The notes: generated by a model not told the origin, from the letters alone. A DNA stretch of 64,000 nucleotides from Mesonia ostreae (GCF_031845265.1 NZ_JAVRBG010000014.1:1-64000); one strand, 5' to 3'. Counted from the first letter of the stretch, positions 32,884-42,335 are shown. Numbers and translations: made by a program.

Positions 32884-34308
32884 ATGAAAATTCTCTTAAC
32901 CGGCGCCAATGGTTATATTGGTATGCGCTTACTTCCTCTACTCTTAGAAATGAATCATGAAGTGGTATGCGCAGTACGCAGCGCAGATAGACTTTCGGTA
33001 GATAAAGAAATAAAAGAGAAAATAGAGATTGTAGAAATTGATTTTTTAGAAGAAGTAGACCAAAACGTACTTCCCAAAGATATTGATGCTGCCTATTATT
33101 TGATTCATTCCATGACAGGATCTACGAAAGATTTTGACGATCTCGAAGAAAAATCAGCTAAAAACTTTAATGCCTATCTAGAAAATCTTTCCGTAAAGCA
33201 AGTGATTTACCTTACAGGAATGGTAAATGAAGGCAAAATGTCTAAACATTTAGAATCTCGTAAGAAAGTAGGTCAAGTACTCTCTCGAGGAAATTTTCAT
33301 CTTACACGCCTACAAGCAGGGATTATTGTAGGATCGGGAAGTTCTTCTTTTGAAATCATTAGGGACTTGTGCGAAAAACTCCCGGCTATGATTACACCGC
33401 TTTGGGTAAATACCAAAACCCAACCCATCGCCATAAGAAATGTCTTAGAATACCTTAGTCGCTCTTTGGGAAAAGAAGAATGTTTTGACGAATCTTTTGA
33501 TATTGCCGGTCCAGATGTCATGACTTACAAAAGCATGATGCTTAGGTATTGCGAGATTAGAGACCTTAACTTGCACATTGTAGGTGTGCCTTTTTTGTCT
33601 CCCAAATTATCCTCGTATTGGTTGTATTTTATGACCTCTACTTCTTATAAGTTAGCCACTAATTTGGTGGATAGTATGGAGGTTGAAGTCATCTCTAAAG
33701 ATAACCGACTAGAAAAAATATTAAAAGTAAAACCGCTTACTTATACCGAAGCCATAAAAGCAGCTTTTGATAAAATAGAACAAAATCAAGTGGTCTCCAG
33801 TTGGAAAGATTCTCGTGTAAGCGGTAGATTCACCAGCGACCTTAATAAATATATACAAGTCCCTACCCATGGTTGTTTGGTAGACAATCAGGAATTAAAA
33901 AGTGATGATGCCAAAAAATCTTTAGAAAAAATTTGGAGCATAGGTGGGAGAAATGGTTGGTATTACGCCAATCGCTTATGGAAAATACGAGGCTTTATGG
34001 ATAAATTAGCCGGCGGAGTGGGTTTACGAAGAGGAAGAACGCATCCCAATAAAATTTATGCAGGAGATTCTTTAGACTTTTGGCGAGTTCTTTTAGCCGA
34101 TCCAGAGAAAAAACGTCTCTTGCTTTTTGCCGAAATGAAAGTGCCGGGAGAAGCTTGGTTAGAGTTTTGTATAGATGAAGAAAATGTTGTTCATCAAACA
34201 GCCACTTTTAGACCTAAAGGAATTTGGGGCAGACTGTATTGGTACAGCATGCTTCCGTTTCATTATTTTATATTTGCGGGAATGTTAGAGCGTATCGCCA
34301 AAGAGTAA
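32884..34308 (+). CDS. SDR family oxidoreductase with DUF2867 domain
   Basis: This 474-residue protein has an N-terminal Rossmann fold of the extended short-chain dehydrogenase type (LLTGANGYIGMRLLPLLL, DAAYYLIHSM, VIYLTGMV) over about residues 1-290 and a C-terminal DUF2867 domain with NGWYYANRLWKIRGFMDKL, VGLRRGR and FRPKGIWGRLYWY. This two-domain layout is common in Bacteroidetes, and the substrate is not known. The BCCT transporter gene starts 3 bp downstream, implying one transcript. Confidence 0.9.
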   Translation: MKILLTGANGYIGMRLLPLLLEMNHEVVCAVRSADRLSVDKEIKEKIEIVEIDFLEEVDQNVLPKDIDAAYYLIHSMTGSTKDFDDLEEKSAKNFNAYLENLSVKQVIYLTGMVNEGKMSKHLESRKKVGQVLSRGNFHLTRLQAGIIVGSGSSSFEIIRDLCEKLPAMITPLWVNTKTQPIAIRNVLEYLSRSLGKEECFDESFDIAGPDVMTYKSMMLRYCEIRDLNLHIVGVPFLSPKLSSYWLYFMTSTSYKLATNLVDSMEVEVISKDNRLEKILKVKPLTYTEAIKAAFDKIEQNQVVSSWKDSRVSGRFTSDLNKYIQVPTHGCLVDNQELKSDDAKKSLEKIWSIGGRNGWYYANRLWKIRGFMDKLAGGVGLRRGRTHPNKIYAGDSLDFWRVLLADPEKKRLLLFAEMKVPGEAWLEFCIDEENVVHQTATFRPKGIWGRLYWYSMLPFHYFIFAGMLERIAKE

Positions 34309-34311
34309 TCC

Positions 34312-35799
34312 ATGAACAAAATTATTGCCTACCTTAAAGAAAACACTTTATTGTGCTTTTCATTTTTGAGCATTCTTGCTCTATCCTTATACATTTCACT
34401 TGCACCAGAGCATTTTTATGCGCTCATTGAGCAGTATTCCATTAGCATTCGCAATACTTTTGGAATATTTTATTTATGGTTAGGACTAGCCTGTGTTGTT
34501 TTTTTATTGGGAGTAGCTATTTCTCCCTTCGGAAGAAGAAGACTAGGAGGTACTAGGCCAGAATATGGTTTTTTATCTTGGACAGCGATGCTTTATAGCG
34601 CTGGGATGGGCGCAGGAATTTTATTGCGTGCGGTACAAGAACCCGTATTTATGCAGCAAAATCCACCCATAGAAACGGGAAGCTCGCCAGATGTGATTGC
34701 CTTAGAATATACCTTTTATCAATGGGGATTTACCGCCTGGGCATTTTATGCATTTTTTGCATTGGTCATTGGGTATTATGTATATGCACGAAAGGAAAGT
34801 ATTTTACTGAGTAATAGTTTTTCTACCGCCAAAACCAGCAACATCATTAGAAGTGTCGATTACCTAACCGTCATGACCACAGTAGTAGGAATTGTCGCAG
34901 CGATTGCATTGGGAACCGCTCAAATAGAAGGCGGATTACAGTTTTTACTTGGGAACAAAGTTTCCATTTACGCTTACCTATTTACTTTTATTATCTTTTT
35001 ACTCGCTTTTATTTCCGTCTATCGCGGAATTCAGAAAGGAATCAAACAAATTTCTAACCTAAACATTAGTATTACGTGCCTTTTATTGATGTTTGTTTGG
35101 TTTCACGGAGATCTAGTAGAAATTTTTAGCAACTTTTTTATTGCAACTTATCAGTATATATTCGATTTCATTCCGTTGAGTTTAGCCTTGGGAGATTACA
35201 ATCCAGGGAAAGCATTTTTAACAGATTGGACGTTTTATTATTGGGCGTTCTGGTTGTCTTGGGCTCCGTTTACCGGAATTTTTATCGCGCGTATTTCTAA
35301 AGGAAGAACAGTAAGACAACTTATCTTTGGAAGTTTATTTTTACCATGCTTCGGAAGTTTTATATGGTTCTCTAGTTTTGGAACTTCGGCGTTTCAATTG
35401 ATTGAAAATTGGGGCGTCTATAACGATGAATTCTCTAATGTTTTCACCTCTTTATTTGTTTACCTAAAAGCATTTCCGCTAAGCGGATTAACCTCTATCG
35501 TCACCATTTTATTGTTGGTTGGCTTTCTAGTCACCTCTGTGGACAGCGCCATTTTTGTACTGAGTATGTTTACCGATAAGGGAAAAGAAAACCCAAAGAA
35601 ATCTCACCGACTCCTTTGGGCTATTGCTTTATTCTTATTCACCGAAGCGATTCTTATTCTGGCCAGTTATTCGGCTGCAGAAAATGTGATCACCGCAATG
35701 CAAAAATTCTTAATTATCTCTTCTTTGCCTTTTGCTTTGATCACTGTAATTATCGCCATCAATTTGGTAAAAAGCATTATTAGTGAAACAAAAGATTAA
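34312..35799 (+). CDS. BCCT family transporter
   Basis: This 495-residue inner-membrane protein has about twelve transmembrane segments. The BCCT signature is seen in WTFYYWAFWLSWAPFTGIFIARISKGRTVRQ, here given in parts as WTFYYWAFWLSWAPF and IARISKGRT. The region that in betaine transporters reads GMGxGxxFWxxxEP is GMGAGILLRAVQEP here, with Leu-Leu-Arg replacing the aromatic pair, so the substrate may differ from betaine, choline or carnitine. It follows the SDR gene by 3 bp, and its stop codon overlaps that of the convergent ctlX-like gene. Confidence 0.88.
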   Translation: MNKIIAYLKENTLLCFSFLSILALSLYISLAPEHFYALIEQYSISIRNTFGIFYLWLGLACVVFLLGVAISPFGRRRLGGTRPEYGFLSWTAMLYSAGMGAGILLRAVQEPVFMQQNPPIETGSSPDVIALEYTFYQWGFTAWAFYAFFALVIGYYVYARKESILLSNSFSTAKTSNIIRSVDYLTVMTTVVGIVAAIALGTAQIEGGLQFLLGNKVSIYAYLFTFIIFLLAFISVYRGIQKGIKQISNLNISITCLLLMFVWFHGDLVEIFSNFFIATYQYIFDFIPLSLALGDYNPGKAFLTDWTFYYWAFWLSWAPFTGIFIARISKGRTVRQLIFGSLFLPCFGSFIWFSSFGTSAFQLIENWGVYNDEFSNVFTSLFVYLKAFPLSGLTSIVTILLLVGFLVTSVDSAIFVLSMFTDKGKENPKKSHRLLWAIALFLFTEAILILASYSAAENVITAMQKFLIISSLPFALITVIIAINLVKSIISETKD

Positions 35800-36740
35800 T
35801 TAATGTTTTTAGGCAAGAAAATCTCTGCCATCATACAACGAGCACTTCCGCCACCCAGGGTTTCTATGGTTTCTAGATCGCTGCTTAAAATTTCACAATG
35901 TTTCTCAATCGCTTCTATTTGTTGAGCGGTAAGACTTTTATGAGCAGTTGCACTCATTACCAAGTACTTTTTATCAAAAGCACCTTGCACCTGTAACATA
36001 TTTCCAGCAAATTGATGCATTTGAGCTTCAGTGATAGCAATGATTTCTTTTTTATCCTGCTTAAAGCTTGCGATCACTTTTTTACGCTCTTTGGCATCAT
36101 CAATGGTATCTAAACAAATTACTACAAATTCTTCTGCCAAACACATCATCACATTGGTGTGGTAAATGGCTTTGCGTTCTCCGTTAACCGTTTGTTTTGC
36201 GTTAAAAACGATAGGCATATATTCAAAGTCTTCACAAAACTCTATAAATAAAGCTTCATCAGCACGTTCAGATAAAGCACAATAGGCTTTTTCGTTGGTG
36301 CGATCCAGCAATAAAACTCCGGTTCCTTCCAAGAAAACACTCTCGGCCTCCCCAGCGGTGTAATCCACTATATTATTGATGCCAAAACCTTTTTCTTCTA
36401 AGGTCACAAAGATATCTTCTCTTCGTTCTCGTCTTCTATTTTCGGCGAACATAGGATATAAACCTATATTCCCGTTTTCGTGAAACGAAACCCAGTTATT
36501 AGGAAAAATAGAGTCCGGCGTGTCATTTTCTAGCTTATCATCCACTACAATTAAGTCTACGCCTACTTTTCTAAGCTTATTCACCAGCGCATCAAATTCT
36601 TTTTGTGCTTTTAGGGTAATGGCTTCTTGCTCTTCATCTATCGACTTCTGAAAATAGTTGTTTACAGCCGTCTCTTCATTCATCCTAAAATTTACCGGAC
36701 GAATCATTAATATACTATTCGTTATTTGTTTCATTCTCAT
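35796..36740 (-). CDS. ctlX: Pentein-fold hydrolase, CtlX type (citrulline/arginine-related)
   Basis: This protein of about 315 residues belongs to the guanidino-group-modifying superfamily. Recognisable positions are MIRPVNFRMNEETAVNNYF at the start, DSIFPNNWVSFH, ESVFLEGTGVLLLDR, the His in IYHTNVMM and the catalytic Cys in LGGGSARCMMAEIF. It resembles the group annotated as citrulline utilization hydrolase CtlX; its substrate in this organism is not proven. The start could be 36773, 36740 or 36734. It lies downstream of a second superfamily member, in the same direction. Confidence 0.8.
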   Translation of the reverse strand: MRMKQITNSILMIRPVNFRMNEETAVNNYFQKSIDEEQEAITLKAQKEFDALVNKLRKVGVDLIVVDDKLENDTPDSIFPNNWVSFHENGNIGLYPMFAENRRRERREDIFVTLEEKGFGINNIVDYTAGEAESVFLEGTGVLLLDRTNEKAYCALSERADEALFIEFCEDFEYMPIVFNAKQTVNGERKAIYHTNVMMCLAEEFVVICLDTIDDAKERKKVIASFKQDKKEIIAITEAQMHQFAGNMLQVQGAFDKKYLVMSATAHKSLTAQQIEAIEKHCEILSSDLETIETLGGGSARCMMAEIFLPKNIN

Positions 36741-36827
36741 CTGTTTTTTTGGGCGTTCGAGCGGGCTTTCCATTATATCATTTTCTTAAAAAAAAAGAAA
36801 AAGGATGCCATTTCAATCCCTACCGCA

Positions 36828-37742
36828 TTAATCTCGTATTAAAGGCAAGGTAGAGCAACGCAATAAACCTTCCTGTTTAGAAATTTCTGCATAAGGCACT
36901 TCTTCTACAGTAATTCCCTGCGCTCTTAACCACGTGTTTAATCTGGTAAAGTTTTTCTCTGAAATTACTACATCTTCAGCAATAGAAAAGATGTTGCTGT
37001 TCATCGCATACATCTCATCACTATCAATTTCATATACGTTTTCTTTTCCGTAGAAATTAACCAACCATTCATATTCTTCTATATTTAAAAAACCATTTTT
37101 ATGAAGAATGGCTTTGTCTTTTCCTACAGGTTGAAAACAGCAATCTAAATGTAAAGCATTCATTCTAGGGTCTGTGGCAGATTTTCTAAGGTTAAAAGAC
37201 TTCACTTTTTTCTGCGGAAACATTTCTTGCAAAGCGTGTACCGCCTTCATATTGGTTCTCGCTGTAATGTAATTGCTATAATCGCTTTCTGTATACGTTC
37301 CTACAAAAATATAATCTCCTATAGGCATCACATCGCCTCCTTCAATATGGTGATCTTCTGGAAAGCGGTGTACTTTTTTAGGATTTATTTGGTCGATTAC
37401 TTCATGAATGGCATCAATTTCTCTTTCTCTGTCTGGCAAAATATTAGCTTTGAAGAAAATGTCTTCTATCACAAAGCCTATGTCTCTAGTGAAAATCTGA
37501 TTGTAATCTTCAATTAATTCGGGTCTAAAAATTTTCACCTCATATTTCTCCAATACTTTTTGAACCGCAGTCATTTCTTTTTCCATATCTTCCTCTATGG
37601 GATAGGTTCCAGCTTTAATGTATTCAGCCGATTTTGGATCGTAAGCCTCTTCTAAAGTGGGTGTTGGTCCATTGCTATTTGCTAGTCCTAAAACTACGGC
37701 CCTAAGCCGAGAAGTTTCATTAGTAATATGAAGTTTCAACAT
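36828..37742 (-). CDS. Dimethylarginine dimethylaminohydrolase / arginine deiminase-like protein
   Basis: This 304-residue protein has a pentein fold with the full catalytic set: FTRDIGF, HHIEGGDVM, the His of NALHLDCCF and the Cys of LLRCSTLPL near the C-terminus. Family members hydrolyse arginine or methylarginines to citrulline, or transfer amidino groups. The product could feed the CtlX-type enzyme encoded just downstream (gap 54-90 bp), which would fit an arginine to ornithine route; this is inference. The promoter box TATATTTG is at 37759-37766. Confidence 0.85.
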   Translation of the reverse strand: MLKLHITNETSRLRAVVLGLANSNGPTPTLEEAYDPKSAEYIKAGTYPIEEDMEKEMTAVQKVLEKYEVKIFRPELIEDYNQIFTRDIGFVIEDIFFKANILPDREREIDAIHEVIDQINPKKVHRFPEDHHIEGGDVMPIGDYIFVGTYTESDYSNYITARTNMKAVHALQEMFPQKKVKSFNLRKSATDPRMNALHLDCCFQPVGKDKAILHKNGFLNIEEYEWLVNFYGKENVYEIDSDEMYAMNSNIFSIAEDVVISEKNFTRLNTWLRAQGITVEEVPYAEISKQEGLLRCSTLPLIRD

Positions 37743-37758
37743 CGATTTTAATTTTTTA

Positions 37759-37766
37759 CAAATATA
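37759..37766 (-). promoter_or_regulatory. Predicted -7 promoter box embedded in the gltA terminator tail
   Basis: On the minus strand the T tract of the gltA terminator runs directly into TATATTTG, a perfect TAnnTTTG box. The start would be near 37753, about 10 nt before the ATG at 37742. Confidence 0.6.
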
Positions 37767-37796
37767 AAAAAAGCTTCATATCTCTATGAAGCTTTT
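37764..37796 (-). terminator. Intrinsic terminator of gltA
   Basis: A 12-bp stem AAAAGCTTCATA (37769-37780) / TATGAAGCTTTT (37785-37796) with loop TCTC is followed on the minus strand by T residues. It lies 23 nt beyond the gltA stop. Confidence 0.85.
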
Positions 37797-37818
37797 AACT
37801 TTACTTATTTGAGGAGTA

Positions 37819-39108
37819 CTATCTTTTTGAGATGTCTTTAAACTCTCTTAAGTTTTCTCCTGTGTAAACCTGTCTTGGTCGCCCAATTGGTTCTTTTTCT
37901 AAACGCATCTCTCTCCATTGAGCAATCCATCCTGGCAATCTACCCAAAGCAAACATTACCGTAAACATTTCGGTAGGGATTCCTAAAGCTCTATAAATAA
38001 TTCCAGAATAAAAATCTACATTTGGATATAATTTTCTATCTACAAAATAGCTATCTTCTAAAGCTTCTTTTTCTAAACCTTTTGCGATATCCAACACAGG
38101 ATCTTCTACCCCTAGTTGTTCTAGAACTTGATCTGCAGATTTTTTAATAATTTTAGCACGTGGGTCAAAATTCTTATATACACGGTGTCCAAATCCCATT
38201 AAACGGAATGGATCTTCTTTGTCTTTGGCTTTTCCCATATATTTTTTGGAATCGCCGCCGTCTTGCTTAATATTTTCTAACATCTCAATCACCGCTTGAT
38301 TGGCCCCACCATGAAGTGGTCCCCAAAGAGCAGAAATTCCTGCAGAAATAGAAGCAAACAACCCTGCGTGAGAAGAACCAACGATTCTTACTGTAGAGGT
38401 CGAACAGTTTTGCTCGTGATCTGCATGTAAGATTAATAATTTATTTAAAGCTGACGAAACCACAGGATCTAAGTCATAATGTTCTTCGTGTGGTGATTTA
38501 AACATCATTTTTAAAATGTTGTCTACATAACCTAAAGAACTATCTCCATAATCTAAAGGCTGTCCGTTTTTCTTTCTAAGTGTCCAAGCAACTAAAACTG
38601 GAAATTTGGCGAGCAACTTAATAATTGCATTGTACATCTCTTCATCTGAGTCTACGTTTACCGCACTTGGATTAAAAGCGATTAAAGCACTCGTTAAAGA
38701 AGATAAAACTCCCATTGGATGAGCCGATTTTGGAAAACCATCTAAGATCTTCTTCATCTCTTCATCTACATGAGATTCTTTTTTAATGTCTTTATACAGC
38801 TTGTCTAATTGCTCTTGTGTTGGCAATTCTCCAAAAATTAACAAATAAGCTACTTCTAAAAAACTCGCTTTATCTGCTAATTCTTCAATAGAATAACCAC
38901 GGTAACGTAAAATCCCCTTTTCTCCATTTAAGAATGTAATCGCACTTTTGCAAGATCCAGTATTTTTATATCCTGGATCTAGTGTAATTAATCCTCCCGT
39001 ATCTGCTCTTAAAGATTTAATCTCGATAGCAACCTCGTTCTCGGTTCCTACAACTACTGGAAACTCATATTTTTTCCCGTCTAGTTCTATAGTAGCTTTA
39101 TTTGACAT
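37819..39108 (-). CDS. gltA: Citrate synthase
   Basis: This 429-residue enzyme condenses oxaloacetate and acetyl-CoA in the TCA cycle. The catalytic residues are visible: His in LHADHEQNCSTSTVR, His in WGPLHGGANQ, and MGFGHRVYKNFDPRA. The N-terminal domain with GLITLDPGYKNTGSCKSAITF marks the type II (hexameric, Gram-negative) group. Its own terminator follows at 37764-37796, and it is transcribed in the same direction as eno but separated by a terminator. Confidence 0.97.
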   Translation of the reverse strand: MSNKATIELDGKKYEFPVVVGTENEVAIEIKSLRADTGGLITLDPGYKNTGSCKSAITFLNGEKGILRYRGYSIEELADKASFLEVAYLLIFGELPTQEQLDKLYKDIKKESHVDEEMKKILDGFPKSAHPMGVLSSLTSALIAFNPSAVNVDSDEEMYNAIIKLLAKFPVLVAWTLRKKNGQPLDYGDSSLGYVDNILKMMFKSPHEEHYDLDPVVSSALNKLLILHADHEQNCSTSTVRIVGSSHAGLFASISAGISALWGPLHGGANQAVIEMLENIKQDGGDSKKYMGKAKDKEDPFRLMGFGHRVYKNFDPRAKIIKKSADQVLEQLGVEDPVLDIAKGLEKEALEDSYFVDRKLYPNVDFYSGIIYRALGIPTEMFTVMFALGRLPGWIAQWREMRLEKEPIGRPRQVYTGENLREFKDISKR

Positions 39109-39247
39109 ATATCTGATCTATTTTTTTATTTTAAGTTCTGCTAATTTACAAAAAATACATTTAATTGTTAAATAAATGCTCTTGTAAATTTGCTCAAAGA
39201 GCCTGTATTGCTGTTAATTTATTCTTAAGTCAATTTATTTTGCAAAT

Positions 39248-39283
39248 AAAAAAGCTTTACGATAAAGTGAAGCTTTTTTTTTA
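39248..39283 (-). terminator. Intrinsic terminator of eno
   Basis: A 12-bp stem with one G-T pair, AAAAAGCTTTAC (39249-39260) / GTGAAGCTTTTT (39267-39278), has T runs on both strands. It lies about 20 nt beyond the eno stop. Confidence 0.88.
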
Positions 39284-39302
39284 ACTGATTTTGCACGCTG
39301 AA

Positions 39303-40589
39303 TTAGATTTTAAAAGCCGCCCTTTTGGGGTAATACGCAACAGCCCCTAATTCTTCTTCAATACGTAATAATTGGTTGTATTTGGCCATACGATCACTTC
39401 GTGAAGCAGAGCCAGTTTTAATTTGACCCGTGTTTAAAGCTACAGCTAAATCTGCAATGGTATTGTCTTCAGTTTCTCCAGAACGGTGAGACATTACCGA
39501 AGTAAAGCCTGCATTATGCGCCATATTAACGGCAGCAATGGTTTCGGTTAAAGTACCTATTTGATTCACTTTAATAAGTATGGAATTGGCGATATTTTCT
39601 TTAATTCCCTTTCCTAATCGTTCTACATTGGTGACGAATAAATCATCACCTACTAATTGTACTTTATCTCCAATCTTTTCGGTTAGTATTTTCCAGCCTT
39701 CCCAGTCGTTTTCATCCATTCCATCTTCAATAGAAAGAATAGGATAATTTTGACTTAATTCAGTCAAATACTCCGCTTGCTCTTCACTACTTCTCACCTT
39801 TCCTGAGTCTCCTTCAAATTTCTTGTAATTATAGTTTCCGTCTTCGTAGAATTCCGCGGCAGCGCAATCTAAAGCCAACATAATTTCTGTACCAAAAGAA
39901 TAACCTGCGTTTTCTACCGCCAATTTAATACTATCTAAAGCATCTTCTGTTCCCTTAAGTGTTGGTGCAAACCCACCTTCATCTCCTACTGCAGTACTTA
40001 AATTTCTATCGTGTAAAACCTTTTTTAGCTGATGAAAAATCTCTGTTCCCATTTGTAAAGCTTCCGTAAAGGTTTCGGCTAAAACAGGCATAATCATAAA
40101 TTCCTGAAAAGCGATAGGTGCGTCACTATGAGAACCTCCATTAATAATATTCATCATAGGAACGGGAAGCGTTTTTGCGCTTACACCGCCTACATAACGA
40201 TATAACGGCAATCCAAGCTCATTCGCCGCAGCTTTTGCTACTGCAAGAGAAACGCCTAAAATCGCATTGGCTCCTAATTTTGATTTATTGGGAGTTCCAT
40301 CTAAATCGATCATCATTTGATCTATGGCTGCTTGTTCAAATACCGAGTGTCCCATCAAATGATTGGCAATATCTACATTTACATGCTCAACGGCTTTTAA
40401 AACTCCTTTTCCTTGATAATTTTTGCCGCCATCTCTAAGCTCTACAGCTTCGTGTTCTCCTGTTGAAGCTCCAGAGGGAACTGCTGCTCTTCCCAAAATT
40501 CCGTTTTCTGTGATTACATCTACTTCTACAGTTGGGTTACCACGAGAGTCAAAGATTTGCCTGGCATGGATTTGTATAATTAAGCTCAT
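39303..40589 (-). CDS. eno: Enolase
   Basis: This 428-residue glycolytic enzyme interconverts 2-phosphoglycerate and phosphoenolpyruvate. Motifs are ARQIFDSRGNPTVEVD, the GASTGEHEAVELRDG loop, AVGDEGGFAP, ALDCAAAEF with a metal-binding Asp, IEDGMDENDWEGW, LVGDDLFVTN and SHRSGETED. All active-site residues seem present. eno lies downstream of carA with a 47-bp gap and may share its transcript; its terminator separates it from gltA. Confidence 0.98.
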   Translation of the reverse strand: MSLIIQIHARQIFDSRGNPTVEVDVITENGILGRAAVPSGASTGEHEAVELRDGGKNYQGKGVLKAVEHVNVDIANHLMGHSVFEQAAIDQMMIDLDGTPNKSKLGANAILGVSLAVAKAAANELGLPLYRYVGGVSAKTLPVPMMNIINGGSHSDAPIAFQEFMIMPVLAETFTEALQMGTEIFHQLKKVLHDRNLSTAVGDEGGFAPTLKGTEDALDSIKLAVENAGYSFGTEIMLALDCAAAEFYEDGNYNYKKFEGDSGKVRSSEEQAEYLTELSQNYPILSIEDGMDENDWEGWKILTEKIGDKVQLVGDDLFVTNVERLGKGIKENIANSILIKVNQIGTLTETIAAVNMAHNAGFTSVMSHRSGETEDNTIADLAVALNTGQIKTGSASRSDRMAKYNQLLRIEEELGAVAYYPKRAAFKI

Positions 40590-40636
40590 ATAATTTATTA
40601 TTTTTCGTCTACAAAATAATATTTTCTTAGAATAAT

Positions 40637-41749
40637 CTAAGCTTTAGACTGATTGATATTTTCTATAAATTGATCGAATAAATACGAAGCATCATGTGGC
40701 CCTGGACTAGCTTCTGGATGGTATTGAACCGAGAAACAGTTTTTATTCTTCATTTTTAATCCCGCCACTGTCTCATCATTAAGATGAATGTGTGTGATTT
40801 CTAGATTTTCATTTGTTTCCAGTTCTTCTTTATTCACAGTAAAACCATGATTTTGAGAAGTAATTTCACCTTTTCCGGTAACTAGGTTCTTTACAGGATG
40901 ATTTATTCCTCTATGTCCGTTATGCATTTTATAAGTAGAAACTCCATTTGCTATCGCAATAATTTGATGTCCTAGACAAATACCAAATAAAGGTTTATCC
41001 TCTTTTATGATATTTTTAGCTAGTTCAATCGCTTCTGAAAGAGGCTCTGGATCCCCTGGACCATTAGAAAGAAAAAATCCATCTGGATTAAATTTATTCA
41101 TTTGCTCGTAGGTAGCATTGTAGGGAAATACTTTGATGTAGCAATCTCTACTAGCCAAGTTTCTTAAAATGTTCTTTTTAATACCAACATCCAAGGCCGC
41201 AATTTTATATTTGGCACGCTCTTCTCCTATAAAGTAAGGTTGAGTCGTAGAAACTTTAGAAGCCAACTCTAAACCATCCATATGAGGTTTACTGGCAAGT
41301 TCTTCCTTAAGCGCATCAATAGCATCTATCTTTGTGCTTATCACAGCATTCATAGCTCCGTGATCTCTAATGTACGCTACTAAAGCTCTCGTATCTACAT
41401 CTGAAATTGCGAGTAACTTGTTGATTTCTAAAAACTCTCTTAGACTTAAATCTGCCTTTGACCTTGAATAATTGTAGCTAAAGTTTTTACAAATTAAGCC
41501 AGAAATTTTTATTCCATCAGACTCTACTTCTTCGGTTTGGGTACCATAATTACCAATATGTGCATTGGTGGCCACCATGAGTTGACCGTAATAAGATGGG
41601 TCTGTGAAAATCTCTTGATAGCCGGTCATCCCAGTATTAAAACAAACCTCTCCAAAAGCACTTCCTTCTTGATTTCCTATTACTTTACCCCAAAAAATAG
41701 TGCCGTCTTCTAATAATAACAACGCTTTTTTACGAATTTGATACTTCAT
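40637..41749 (-). CDS. carA: Carbamoyl-phosphate synthase small subunit
   Basis: This 370-residue glutaminase subunit releases ammonia for carbamoyl phosphate in pyrimidine and arginine synthesis. An N-terminal CPSase small-chain domain (LLLEDGTIFWGKVIG, GMTGYQEIFTDPSY) is followed by a class I glutamine amidotransferase domain with the nucleophile in FGICLGHQI and the His-Glu pair in YHPEASPGPHD. The large subunit gene carB is not in the window. carA follows the ribosomal superoperon terminator and precedes eno. Confidence 0.97.
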   Translation of the reverse strand: MKYQIRKKALLLLEDGTIFWGKVIGNQEGSAFGEVCFNTGMTGYQEIFTDPSYYGQLMVATNAHIGNYGTQTEEVESDGIKISGLICKNFSYNYSRSKADLSLREFLEINKLLAISDVDTRALVAYIRDHGAMNAVISTKIDAIDALKEELASKPHMDGLELASKVSTTQPYFIGEERAKYKIAALDVGIKKNILRNLASRDCYIKVFPYNATYEQMNKFNPDGFFLSNGPGDPEPLSEAIELAKNIIKEDKPLFGICLGHQIIAIANGVSTYKMHNGHRGINHPVKNLVTGKGEITSQNHGFTVNKEELETNENLEITHIHLNDETVAGLKMKNKNCFSVQYHPEASPGPHDASYLFDQFIENINQSKA

Positions 41750-41780
41750 TGTGTATAGTATTGATATGAATAAAAAGGTT

Positions 41781-41817
41781 AAAAAAAAAGGATAAACTAC
41801 TAGAGCTTATCCTTTTT
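41781..41817 (-). terminator. Intrinsic terminator of the ribosomal protein superoperon (after rplQ)
   Basis: An 11-bp stem AAAAAGGATAA (41785-41795) / TTATCCTTTTT (41807-41817) with an 11-nt loop is followed by a long T run on the minus strand. It lies 24 nt beyond the rplQ stop. Confidence 0.88.
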
Positions 41818-41840
41818 AAAATATTTATTTAAGAATCATC

Positions 41841-42335
41841 TTACTCTTCTTCTTTAGATGAATCTTCTTTTTTTGTAGTCTCTGCATTAGCTTCAGTAGC
41901 TTTTGCTGAAGATTTTCCACGTCTACTACGACGTGTAGAAGATTTCTTCTTAGTAGTTCCTGAAACATTGTAAATTTCATTAAAGTCTACCAATTCGATA
42001 AGTGCCATATCTGCATTATCTCCAAGACGATTACCTAATTTAATAATACGTGTATATCCTCCTGGTCTATCTCCTACTTTAGGTGCTACTTCTCTAAACA
42101 ATTCTGAAACAGCATACTTATCACGCAATTTTGAAAAGACAAGTCTTCTGTTATGCGTAGTATCTTCTTTTGATTTTGTCACTAAAGGCTCTACAAATTG
42201 CTTTAAAGCTTTCGCTTTTGCTACCGTAGTATTAATGCGTTTATGCTCAATTAAAGAAGCTGCCATATTTGCAAGCATTGCTTTACGATGCGCAGTTTTT
42301 CTACCTAAATGATTTATTTTTTTTCCGTGTCTCAT
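41841..42335 (-). CDS. rplQ: 50S ribosomal protein L17
   Basis: This 164-residue protein shows the L17 core (MRHGKKINHLGRKTAHRKAM, then GGYTRIIKLGNRLGDNADMA). A lysine- and glutamate-rich extension of about 40 residues (SRRGKSSAKATEANAE) follows, as in other Bacteroidetes. It is the last gene of the superoperon, 65 bp after rpoA, and is followed by the terminator. Confidence 0.98.
   Translation of the reverse strand: MRHGKKINHLGRKTAHRKAMLANMAASLIEHKRINTTVAKAKALKQFVEPLVTKSKEDTTHNRRLVFSKLRDKYAVSELFREVAPKVGDRPGGYTRIIKLGNRLGDNADMALIELVDFNEIYNVSGTTKKKSSTRRSRRGKSSAKATEANAETTKKEDSSKEEE

Noticed and set aside
37227..37517. 96-codon plus-strand frame inside the DDAH-like gene
   Set aside because: It is antisense to a well-supported enzyme with an intact active site.
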